Below, in pieces: positions 43,649-50,835 of a stretch of 64,000 bases of DNA (its first letter is position 1; every line of letters begins with the position of its first letter). Origin of the DNA: an uncultured bacterium. Its GTDB lineage: Bacteria; Bacillota; Clostridia; Lachnospirales; Lachnospiraceae. The notes under the pieces were generated by a model. The model was not told where the DNA came from and ran no database searches. It was given only the letters and a program-made list of their open reading frames with translations. Made by a program: the position numbers and the translations under genes. The stretch lies in NCBI GenBank assembly GCA_905214955.1, contig CAJMON010000005.1:8564-72563 (forward strand). The letters run 5' to 3'.

Positions 43649-45039
43649 TGGCAGCAGATGTATTAAAGAGAGTGCCGGTAAGAGAGCAGGCACCGAAGGT
43701 AAGAGCAGCAAACTTCGAGGAAGTATGTCTTGGATACAATAAGGAAGAGGCTATGGAAGAAGCCAGCCGCTGCCTGAACTGCAAGAAAGCAAAATGTGTC
43801 GGCGGATGTCCGGTAAATATTAACATTCCGGCATTTATTCATGAAGTAAAAGAAGGCAACTTTGAGGCTGCTTATCAGGTAATCTCACAGTCCAGCGCAC
43901 TGCCTGCAATCTGCGGACGTGTCTGCCCGCAGGAGAGTCAGTGTGAAGGCCAGTGCATCAGAGGTATCAAAGGCGATCCGGTATCCATCGGAAAACTGGA
44001 GCGTTTTGTGGCTGACTGGGCAAGAGAAAACAACATCAAACCGGCTGTAACCGCAGAAAAGAATGGTAAGAAAGTCGCTGTGATCGGTTCCGGTCCTTCC
44101 GGACTGACCTGCGCAGGTGACCTGGCAAAACTTGGCTACGATGTAACCATCTTTGAGGCACTGCACAAGGCCGGCGGTGTTCTGGTATATGGTATCCCGG
44201 AGTTCCGTCTTCCCAAAGACAAGGTTGTTGCCGCTGAAGTTGAAAACGTAAAAGCACTTGGCGTAAAGATTGAGACCAACGTCATCATCGGAAAATCCAT
44301 CACGATTGATGAGCTGATGGAAGAAGAAGGATTTGAAGCAGTCTTCATCGGTTCTGGTGCAGGGCTTCCTATGTTCATGGGCATTCCGGGCGAGCAGGCA
44401 AACGGTGTGTTCTCTGCAAATGAGTTCCTGACTAGAAATAACCTGATGCACGCATTTGATGAAAATTATGATACACCGATTGTACACGGAAAGAAAGTTG
44501 CTGTTATCGGCGGCGGAAACGTTGCAATGGATGCAGCCAGAACCGCTCTTCGTCTTGGCGGAGAAGTACATATCGTATATCGACGCAGCGAGGCAGAGCT
44601 TCCGGCACGAGCTGAGGAAGTGCATCATGCAAAAGAAGAGGGCGTTATCTTCGACCTTCTGACCAATCCGGTAGAGATTCTGGTAGATGAAAACGACTGT
44701 GTAAAAGGCCTGAAACTGGTAAAAATGGAACTTGGCGAGCCGGATGCATCCGGAAGAAGACGTCCGGTTGTCATTCCTGGATCTGAGTATGAGATCGAGG
44801 TGGATACTGTAATCATGTCTCTGGGTACTTCCCCGAACCCGCTGATTTCTTCTACCACCATCGGACTGGATACCAACAAGAGAAAATGCATCATTGCAGA
44901 CGAGACCACTGGAAAGACTTCCAAAGAGGGCGTTTATGCAGGTGGTGACGCAGTCACCGGAGCAGCTACCGTTATCCTGGCTATGGGTGCCGGAAAAGCA
45001 GCTGCAAAGGGCATCCATGAGTTCCTTAGCAACAAATAA
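43648..45039 (+). CDS. NfnB-like NADPH-dependent glutamate-synthase-type oxidoreductase
   Basis: Large subunit partner of the preceding gene, 463 residues. The N-terminal region carries two [4Fe-4S] cluster motifs (CLNCKKAKCVGGCPVNINIP and CGRVCPQESQCEGQC). An FAD site (VAVIGSGPSGLTCAGDLA) and a pyridine nucleotide site (KVAVIGGGNVAMDAARTA) follow, and the C-terminal FAD contact is in GVYAGGDAVTGAATVILAMG. If it is NfnB, the pair moves electrons among NADH, NADPH and ferredoxin and balances the redox pools that Rex senses. Without glutamate synthase large-subunit genes nearby, NfnAB is favoured over GltBD. Confidence 0.92.
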   Translation: MAADVLKRVPVREQAPKVRAANFEEVCLGYNKEEAMEEASRCLNCKKAKCVGGCPVNINIPAFIHEVKEGNFEAAYQVISQSSALPAICGRVCPQESQCEGQCIRGIKGDPVSIGKLERFVADWARENNIKPAVTAEKNGKKVAVIGSGPSGLTCAGDLAKLGYDVTIFEALHKAGGVLVYGIPEFRLPKDKVVAAEVENVKALGVKIETNVIIGKSITIDELMEEEGFEAVFIGSGAGLPMFMGIPGEQANGVFSANEFLTRNNLMHAFDENYDTPIVHGKKVAVIGGGNVAMDAARTALRLGGEVHIVYRRSEAELPARAEEVHHAKEEGVIFDLLTNPVEILVDENDCVKGLKLVKMELGEPDASGRRRPVVIPGSEYEIEVDTVIMSLGTSPNPLISSTTIGLDTNKRKCIIADETTGKTSKEGVYAGGDAVTGAATVILAMGAGKAAAKGIHEFLSNK

Positions 45040-45057
45040 AAAAACTGCAGGGTATTT

Positions 45058-45537
45058 ATGAGAATTACACTGGTAACGGTAGGAAAGATCAAGGAAACTT
45101 ACTTTACGGGAGCTATCAAGGAATACAGCAAACGCCTTGGACGCTACTGTAAACTGGAGATCCTGGAAGCAGCAGATGAAAAGACACCGGATGGTGCCAG
45201 CCCAGTCTTGGAAGAACAGATCAAGGCAAAAGAGGGCGAGCGCATCCGGAAGCTGATTCCGGAAGGGGCTTATATCATTGCACTGGCCATTGAGGGAAAG
45301 AAGCTTACGAGCGAAAAGCTGGCTTCCCGGATTGAACAGCTGGGAGTGAGCGGAGAAAGCCACCTGTGTTTTGTGATCGGGGGGTCTTTGGGACTGGATC
45401 CACAGGTTTTAAAGCAGGCGGATTTTCTTCTGAGTTTTTCAGATATGACGTTTCCCCATCAGCTGATGCGGGTGATTTTGCTGGAGCAGATTTATAGAAG
45501 TTTTCGGATCATTCATCATGAACCCTATCATAAGTAG
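45058..45537 (+). CDS. rlmH: 23S rRNA pseudouridine-1915 N3-methyltransferase RlmH
   Basis: SPOUT-family methyltransferase acting on helix 69 of 23S rRNA. The 159-residue protein has the family start MRITLVTVGKIKETYF, the SAM-binding knot with CFVIGGSLGLDPQVL, and the C-terminal SFSDMTFPHQLMRVILLEQIYRSF with the conserved YHK end. It follows the NfnB-like gene by 18 bases and is followed by a terminator, so it probably ends that operon. Confidence 0.96.
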   Translation: MRITLVTVGKIKETYFTGAIKEYSKRLGRYCKLEILEAADEKTPDGASPVLEEQIKAKEGERIRKLIPEGAYIIALAIEGKKLTSEKLASRIEQLGVSGESHLCFVIGGSLGLDPQVLKQADFLLSFSDMTFPHQLMRVILLEQIYRSFRIIHHEPYHK

Positions 45538-45550
45538 AACGATACAGGAG

Positions 45551-45577
45551 AGCATGACAGATCATTGTCATGCTTTC
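45551..45577 (+). terminator. Terminator after rlmH
   Basis: A perfect 9-bp stem AGCATGACA with TGTCATGCT around a 6-base loop, followed by TTCT. The T run is short. Confidence 0.65.
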
Positions 45578-45586
45578 TGTATGCCA

Positions 45587-45747
45587 GAACATGCTTGAAA
45601 AATCATTCCTGCAATCTGCACGCCCCAGTTTGCGTGAGATTTTGCTTTCATTCGATTGACGCGGTTCACTATGCCACCATCATTCAGACAAAATCTTTCA
45701 CAAATTGTGACGTACATTTTACAGAAAGCATTTTTCAAACACGCTCT
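45587..45747. repeat. Imperfect palindromic element of about 160 bases, MITE-like
   Basis: The left arm (about 45588-45655) and the reverse complement of the right arm (about 45675-45747) align over some 62 bases at roughly 70-75 percent identity. Shared blocks include TTGAAAAAT, TTTG and AGATTTTG. Both strands therefore carry related short open frames, which are by-products. Many differences are C-to-T, which keep G-U pairs in RNA. It fills the gap between rlmH and nrdG and is probably a dispersed repeat. Confidence 0.6.
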
Positions 45748-45789
45748 AAAAAAATATGGATACAGAAATAAAAAAGGAGACTGAGAGAA

Positions 45790-46281
45790 ATGCGGTATCA
45801 CAATATCACAAAGGATGACATGCTCAACGGAGATGGGCTCAGAGTAGTTTTATGGGTTTCCGGCTGTTCCCATTGCTGTGAAGACTGTCAGAATCCTCTG
45901 ACCTGGGACCCCAATGGCGGCCTTCCTTTTGATGAAGCTGCAAAGGAAGAAGTCTTTGCAGAACTTGAAAAAAATTATATTTCTGGGATCACTTTAAGCG
46001 GAGGAGACCCTTTATACCCAGGAAACCGGATGGACATCCGAAACCTTGTAAAAGAGATCCGGGAAAAATATCCGAAAAAAACGATCTGGATGTATACCGG
46101 CTATGAATGGGAGATCGTGCGCAGTTTTGATATTCTGAAATACGTTGACGTGCTGGTAGACGGAGAGTACGAAAAGGATAAGCGTGATACACAGCTTCAC
46201 TGGAGAGGCAGCTCCAATCAGCGGGTGATTGATGTTCAGGAATCTCTAAAGACAGGAAACGTTGTACTGCACAGTTCATAA
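45790..46281 (+). CDS. nrdG: Anaerobic ribonucleotide reductase activating protein
   Basis: Radical SAM enzyme that makes the glycyl radical on NrdD, the anaerobic ribonucleotide reductase. The 163-residue protein starts MRYHNITKDDMLNGDGLR. It has the CxxxCxxC cluster motif in GCSHCCEDCQNPLTWD near residue 26 and the glycine-rich ISGITLSGGDPLY. AAAGGAG precedes the ATG. In most genomes nrdG lies beside nrdD, but here the upstream neighbour is a repeat and rlmH and the downstream one is a dUTPase. nrdD must be elsewhere. Confidence 0.95.
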   Translation: MRYHNITKDDMLNGDGLRVVLWVSGCSHCCEDCQNPLTWDPNGGLPFDEAAKEEVFAELEKNYISGITLSGGDPLYPGNRMDIRNLVKEIREKYPKKTIWMYTGYEWEIVRSFDILKYVDVLVDGEYEKDKRDTQLHWRGSSNQRVIDVQESLKTGNVVLHSS

Positions 46282-46293
46282 GGGAGGAAAAAG

Positions 46294-46809
46294 ATGAAGA
46301 GAATCGCAAAATTTCACAAAGTAAGTCTGGAACAGTTCTTAGAAGGATGGATGGGAGAATTTCCAGAGTCTTCTAAGAGAGAAGCAGAAGAAATCTACGA
46401 ATCCATCCAGCTTCCAAGAAGAGCCACCAGAGGCTCTGCAGGATATGACTTTTTCAGCCCGGTAGAGTTTTCACTGAAACCGGGAGAAACTATCAAAATC
46501 CCAACAGGCATCCGTGTGGAAATGGAAGAGGACTGGGTGCTTCAGTGCTATCCCAGAAGCGGCCTTGGATTTAAGTACCGTCTTCAGCTGAACAACACGG
46601 TGGGAATCATTGACAGCGACTATTTCTATTCCGACAACGAAGGCCACATTTTTGCAAAGATCACCAATGATTCCAATGAAGGAAAAACCGTGACGGTGGC
46701 TTCAGGCACCGGCTTTATGCAGGGAATTTTTCTGGAATACGGCATTACTACTGATGATGATACTGAAGGAATCCGAAACGGTGGTCTTGGAAGCACTACA
46801 AAAGCATAA
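46294..46809 (+). CDS. dut: dUTP diphosphatase (trimeric dUTPase family)
   Basis: Hydrolyses dUTP to dUMP and pyrophosphate, keeping uracil out of DNA and feeding thymidylate synthesis. The five family motifs are recognisable in 171 residues: RGSAGYDFFS (I), PRSGLGFKY (II), VGIIDSDYFY with the catalytic Asp (III), KITNDS (IV) and NGGLGSTTK (V). An extra N-terminal segment of about 45 helical residues (FHKVSLEQFLEGWMGEF) comes before motif I and is longer than in the E. coli enzyme. It lies 12 bases after nrdG, so two nucleotide-pool enzymes share a transcript. It converges with the AAA ATPase gene. Confidence 0.88.
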   Translation: MKRIAKFHKVSLEQFLEGWMGEFPESSKREAEEIYESIQLPRRATRGSAGYDFFSPVEFSLKPGETIKIPTGIRVEMEEDWVLQCYPRSGLGFKYRLQLNNTVGIIDSDYFYSDNEGHIFAKITNDSNEGKTVTVASGTGFMQGIFLEYGITTDDDTEGIRNGGLGSTTKA

Positions 46810-46814
46810 AGGTT

Positions 46815-48335
46815 TTAAGAAAGATTTTCCTCTTTCTGGAGGGCATAAATTTCCTCCTTCAAGGCGGCTTCACGGCTGCCAAAGAGCAGGCGGGAGCACC
46901 ATCTGTGAAAGGGAAGATTTGGAAAGCGGCTGAGAAATTCTGCAGCCGTTTTTTGTTTGGTCAAATCAGTGGTAAGAGACAAAACCGGAAGCTCGTCTGG
47001 AAGGGCTTTTTCTTCCAGCTCATAGGCAAGGGCCAGAGAAGCGAGAATGGCATGTTCCAAATCGGAGAGCGCGTCCTGTTCTTTTACAAAAATTTCTTCT
47101 AAAACCGAATAATAATCCTCAAAAGACTCCTTATGATCCGCCAGCGGGTTTTGGAGCCCTTTTTTTAAGGTGAGAAAAAGAGCTTTGTCCCGCTCATAGT
47201 CTACAAGGGAGAGAATTCCGCTGGCTTTTTTGACGTCAAGGGCTTCTTCCTGCCGGTCAAGGTAGGCATTTGCCGTGGAAAGGGCCATGTGCTGCTCTTT
47301 TATGGGAGAAGCAAGAGACCTAAGGGATGTCAGGTGTTCCTGATTTTGGCGGAAGGTTTCCAGCATGTGGGAAAGCTTGGAAGAAATCAGGGTGGTAACG
47401 GCCAGCTGTTCTTCTTGCGCAGCATGAGAAAAATGTGCAAAGAAGGCCTCTTTTTCAGAACTCGAAAGCCTTCCCTCCAGAAATTTTTCCATGGGGTAAT
47501 GCTGTTTCCAGGAAAGGAAAAGCTGATAATACAGTGCAGTGCTTCTGGCAGTCTCTTCCTCATGGAGATACTGAAAAAACAGAGATTCAGTGACTGGCTC
47601 CTGAAGAGCCTCTAAGGCAAGAATCATGCAGGAAAGGTCTTCCCAGCCTCTGGCAGTGACAAAAGAAGCGCAAGGCTGTTCCGATACCTTGTAAAAACGG
47701 TCCGGATGAAGAGAAAGGTAAGATAAAAGGGCAGGGTGGATGCCTTTTTCTACTGCATAATCCCGCCATACCGTATAATCAGCTTCTACGGTTATATATT
47801 TGACACGGTCCAGGGTAACGGTATCAAAGCTTCTCACAGACCGATTGTATTCCGGAGGATTTCCGGCAGCGGCGATGATCCAGCCATCTGGCACTTTGTG
47901 ACTGCCAAACATTTTTTCCTGGAGAAACTGAAGCATCACCGGCACCAGGGTTTCGGACACGCAGTTGATTTCATCAATGAAGAGGATGCCCTGTTCCTTT
48001 CCTGTCTGATTCATGTACCGGTAAATAGATGCAAGAATTTCGCTCATCGTATATTCTGTTGCAGAAAAATTTTCTCCGTGGAAAGTTTCTTCCCGGATAA
48101 AGGGAAGACCGATGGCACTTTGACGGGTATGATGGGTCATAGTATAAGAGACCAGGCCAATGTGGCATTCTTCTGCAATCTGTTCCATAATGGCCGTTTT
48201 CCCAATACCCGGAGGCCCCATCAGAAGGATGGGACGTTGGCGGTTTGGAGGGATACGGTAAGGACTGTCAGGGGGAAGAAACAGGTAGGCTTTCAGGGTC
48301 CGCTTAATTTCTTCTTTCGCTTCTTGAATGTTCAT
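46815..48335 (-). CDS. MoxR-type AAA ATPase paired with a VWA protein
   Basis: A 506-residue AAA ATPase. Walker A is GPPGIGKTAIME near residue 41 and Walker B is GILFIDEINC. The SYTMTHHTRQSAIGLPFI segment is typical of this Clostridia subfamily. The C-terminal 250 residues are helical. MoxR ATPases with VWA partners act as chaperones that load metals or mature proteins; the substrate of this pair is unknown. The start MNIQEAKEEI at 48335 follows the family. An ATG at 48350 is also possible. It overlaps the upstream VWA gene by 32 bases, a tight coupling. Confidence 0.85.
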   Translation of the reverse strand: MNIQEAKEEIKRTLKAYLFLPPDSPYRIPPNRQRPILLMGPPGIGKTAIMEQIAEECHIGLVSYTMTHHTRQSAIGLPFIREETFHGENFSATEYTMSEILASIYRYMNQTGKEQGILFIDEINCVSETLVPVMLQFLQEKMFGSHKVPDGWIIAAAGNPPEYNRSVRSFDTVTLDRVKYITVEADYTVWRDYAVEKGIHPALLSYLSLHPDRFYKVSEQPCASFVTARGWEDLSCMILALEALQEPVTESLFFQYLHEEETARSTALYYQLFLSWKQHYPMEKFLEGRLSSSEKEAFFAHFSHAAQEEQLAVTTLISSKLSHMLETFRQNQEHLTSLRSLASPIKEQHMALSTANAYLDRQEEALDVKKASGILSLVDYERDKALFLTLKKGLQNPLADHKESFEDYYSVLEEIFVKEQDALSDLEHAILASLALAYELEEKALPDELPVLSLTTDLTKQKTAAEFLSRFPNLPFHRWCSRLLFGSREAALKEEIYALQKEENLS

Positions 48336-50088
48336 AGGTGAGTACCTCATTTCCTTCTCCCTGAAGATCCAGACACAGTGGGATAATCCAGGAAGGAATT
48401 TTGTATTGAAAAAACTGATAATCGGTAAAAACAAACGCCGTTTCGTAATCCGGGCGGATGGAAGGATAAATGCCGTTTCCATCCGTAAAGTAAAAAAGAC
48501 CTTTGAGATTTTTCAGCTTTTTTTCCCTGCGTAATTTTTCTACAAAAGAAAAAACGGGAGTAAAATCCGTGCCGCCGCGCCCGGAAATGGTGATGGAAGA
48601 GGCGTAAGCCTTCCAGTCCTCCGGGCAGGTGATGATGGTGTGCTCCTGGATCATGGAGTCACACTGGAGAATGTGGACGTTCATCCGGGAAAAGAAATTT
48701 TCATGGTCTGTGAGAATGGAGCAGGTTTCTTCCAGAAAGCGCTGGACAACAGGTAGAGAACAGGAACCGGAGGTGTCAATGGCAATGACCAGTTCCTGGA
48801 CTTTGGCAGCTTCGCTGGTTTCCGAAGGTTCTATAAAGGGCATGTTGTGATAGTGGGTTATGCCATAATAGTAGGGAATATAATCAAAAGCGCCAGGATC
48901 TGCCAGAAGCTCTTCATGAGTGGTGGCAAAGCGTTTTAAATACTGTCGGAAATCATAGCGGCCTTTCTTTTCCAGAAGCAGGGCTTCTAAGCGGCTTCCA
49001 GGAGAAATCCCGGAAAGGGGACGTTTCAGGCTGGCAGGGGGCGTGGATGCGTGCAAAAGCCAGTGCTTCCGGATGGATTCTAAGTGCTGGAGGCGGGAAG
49101 AGGGATTCTGGGAAACTGTCTTTAAACTGCCGCTGCCTCCCATTCCCTGGTTCCCATCACAGGAGGAAAGACATCTGCCATCTGTCTCATCCGGCGTGTC
49201 CGGATACCAGAATTTATGGAAATCTCCCTGGTAAAGGGCAGGATCAACGGATGCCAAAAATTCCGGGGTTGTCTGCAGCTTCCAGTAAATTTTTTCTGCA
49301 GAATCAGAAACTTCACGAAAAACAGATGTTTCAAAAAATATGTTCCGTTTCCGAAAGGCATCGTCTGAACCAGGAAACATCCGGTCCAGGAGCCTGGTGA
49401 CAAACAGGTCGCAGGCAAGGTTCCACAGGTTTGGATCTGCCTTAGAATCCGGCAGGGTATGCAGGTACAGGCAGTGAAACAGCATGTGGAGAAAACAGCG
49501 GTGAAGGCAGCCATCCAAAAATTCGGAAAACAATCTGGAAGGAGCAAAGAACAGAGACATTCCATCGGTTCCAGTTCCCGCCTTGGCAGAGGGAGAACAT
49601 ACCGGTTTTAAGTCAAAGGCTGCAAAAGATAAAGAAGGCAGCTGTTCATACAGCCGAATGCGCTCCAGATCCAGAATTTTTAAGGAGGTCTGAAGCTTTT
49701 TTTCAAAAAGAGAGGAAGGGCTGCCAGAAATCTGTTTTACAGGAGCCTGACGATTGGAGGAGCCGGCCTTGCTCTGGAGCAGAAAGGCTGTCATTTCCGT
49801 ATGTCCCAGATCAGCGGATAGGCGGAGGGCTTCCAGGCGCAGGAAATCGTCCATCCATCCAGTTTTTGCAAAGGCACGCAAAACCGAAAGATTTCCTGTT
49901 TTTACAAGAAACAGCAGGGCAGGGCGTTTCCGCAGAGAAAGGTAGGAGGCGTATTTGGCCTCCATGGAAGGAGACACGGGCTCCTCCCCAAAAAAGCGGG
50001 ACAGCGCAATTTCCAGCCTCTTAGATTCCTGCTTTGAATCCAGAAATACCTGATCAAGAGGGGATGGCACAGATATGGTTTCCTTCAT
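48304..50088 (-). CDS. VWA-like domain protein (DUF2201-type), partner of the AAA ATPase
   Basis: A 594-residue protein. The N-terminal 110 residues look ankyrin-like (LLFLVKTGNLSVLRAFAKTG, ADLGHTEMTAFLL). A central region contains HRCFLHMLFHCLYLHTL, a His-rich helix like the metallopeptidase-like part of DUF2201 proteins but without a clear HExxH. The C-terminal VWA-like domain (about 435-594) has the metal-site motif VIAIDTSGSCS and SGRGGTDFTPVF. It is the first gene of a two-gene operon with a MoxR ATPase. The pair probably forms a metal- or cofactor-dependent chaperone or peptidase. The fusion with an ankyrin-like part is unusual. Confidence 0.8.
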   Translation of the reverse strand: MKETISVPSPLDQVFLDSKQESKRLEIALSRFFGEEPVSPSMEAKYASYLSLRKRPALLFLVKTGNLSVLRAFAKTGWMDDFLRLEALRLSADLGHTEMTAFLLQSKAGSSNRQAPVKQISGSPSSLFEKKLQTSLKILDLERIRLYEQLPSLSFAAFDLKPVCSPSAKAGTGTDGMSLFFAPSRLFSEFLDGCLHRCFLHMLFHCLYLHTLPDSKADPNLWNLACDLFVTRLLDRMFPGSDDAFRKRNIFFETSVFREVSDSAEKIYWKLQTTPEFLASVDPALYQGDFHKFWYPDTPDETDGRCLSSCDGNQGMGGSGSLKTVSQNPSSRLQHLESIRKHWLLHASTPPASLKRPLSGISPGSRLEALLLEKKGRYDFRQYLKRFATTHEELLADPGAFDYIPYYYGITHYHNMPFIEPSETSEAAKVQELVIAIDTSGSCSLPVVQRFLEETCSILTDHENFFSRMNVHILQCDSMIQEHTIITCPEDWKAYASSITISGRGGTDFTPVFSFVEKLRREKKLKNLKGLFYFTDGNGIYPSIRPDYETAFVFTDYQFFQYKIPSWIIPLCLDLQGEGNEVLTYEHSRSERRN

Positions 50089-50125
50089 AAAGCATTTCTC
50101 CTAGTTATGATTCTTCTTAAAGGGT

Positions 50126-50154
50126 ATTATATCCCATCCAAAAAGCAGAGACAA
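50126..50154 (-). promoter_or_regulatory. Putative promoter of the VWA-AAA operon
   Basis: On the minus strand TTGTCT and TATAAT are 17 bases apart. The -10 lies in a GGGTATTATATCCC palindrome. Confidence 0.6.
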
Positions 50155-50388
50155 GAAGGATGTCGAAAAGATTTCATTGACAGAAATGGAATGGGGCGTT
50201 ACACTTGGTTGCATAGCAGGGAAGGCCTGTGGATATCTTTTTTCTAAATTTCAAATAATTATTTTTTAAACAAATCAAACTTCTTTTTATCACAAAATCC
50301 CAAACTTTTTATTTTTCAAATCGTTTCCATCAGAACTTTTGCGGACTGCGTATTTGGCTTTCGAAAACGGCAAAAAGCAAAAGAATAT
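50155..50388. other. AT-rich non-coding stretch
   Basis: No gene is seen. A possible plus-strand promoter, TTGACA (50177) and TACACT (50200) with a 17-base spacer, could start a long leader toward the adhesin. The rest is A/T-rich with runs of T and A. Confidence 0.4.
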
Positions 50389-50713
50389 CTAGTACAGTGA
50401 ATATTTAGTAACCGCCATATTGACTTGTCTGATTTTTCATCTGCTGCATTGTCGTCAATCGGCGCAGCCACCGCTATGCCTCATTCCTCCGCCTTGCATA
50501 TGAAGAAATCATCCTGTGCCAATATAGCAGATACTTAATTTTCATTGTACTAGTACATCGTCCTGCAAATAGCTGTATCAATAACTTGCCTGAATTTCCA
50601 TCTGCGGCATCAGAAAAATTTGACGTAGCCCGCTACGCCTGCGTTTTTCTTCTTTGCAAATGAAAATTTATTCTGCATGATTGGTCCAGTTGATTTTTGT
50701 ACGCTGTACTAGT
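50389..50713. repeat. MITE-like element with inverted ends and two internal sub-repeats
   Basis: The left end CTAGTACAGTGA and the right end GTACGCTGTACTAGT are near inverse complements. Inside are two related copies, starting at 50424 and 50585, aligned through CTTG-CTGA-TTT-CATCTGC-GCAT and GC-GCC blocks. They are separated by the palindrome GTACTAGTAC at 50547. The same right end occurs alone at 12383. No open frame is convincing. It is probably a dispersed non-autonomous element placed in the adhesin's upstream region. Confidence 0.6.
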
Positions 50714-50736
50714 ATTCACAAAGAAAAGGAGAACTC

Positions 50737-50790
50737 ATGGAGTATCTGTCACGTCTGCCGCCAGGGTATATCTGGAAGAAAAAGAAATAG
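50737..50790 (+). CDS. Possible leader peptide of 17 residues
   Basis: AAAAGGAG lies 5-6 bases before an ATG that opens MEYLSRLPPGYIWKKKK and stops at 50790, 45 bases before the adhesin start. The ribosome site is as good as that of the adhesin itself. It may be a leader peptide, or an accident of purine-rich sequence. Confidence 0.3.
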   Translation: MEYLSRLPPGYIWKKKK

Positions 50791-50835
50791 ACAGGCCAGA
50801 AGAAAAAGTGCCTGCTTGAAGAAGAAAGGAGATTT

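Noticed and set aside
43885..45363. Long open frame of 492 codons on the minus strand
   Set aside because: It is antisense to the NfnB-like and rlmH genes, which have clear motifs. The product is Cys/Phe/Ser-rich with no domain, a codon-bias shadow.
45565..45801. Two short frames on opposite strands with similar products
   Set aside because: They arise from the palindromic repeat. Similarity between the strands is explained by the inverted arms.
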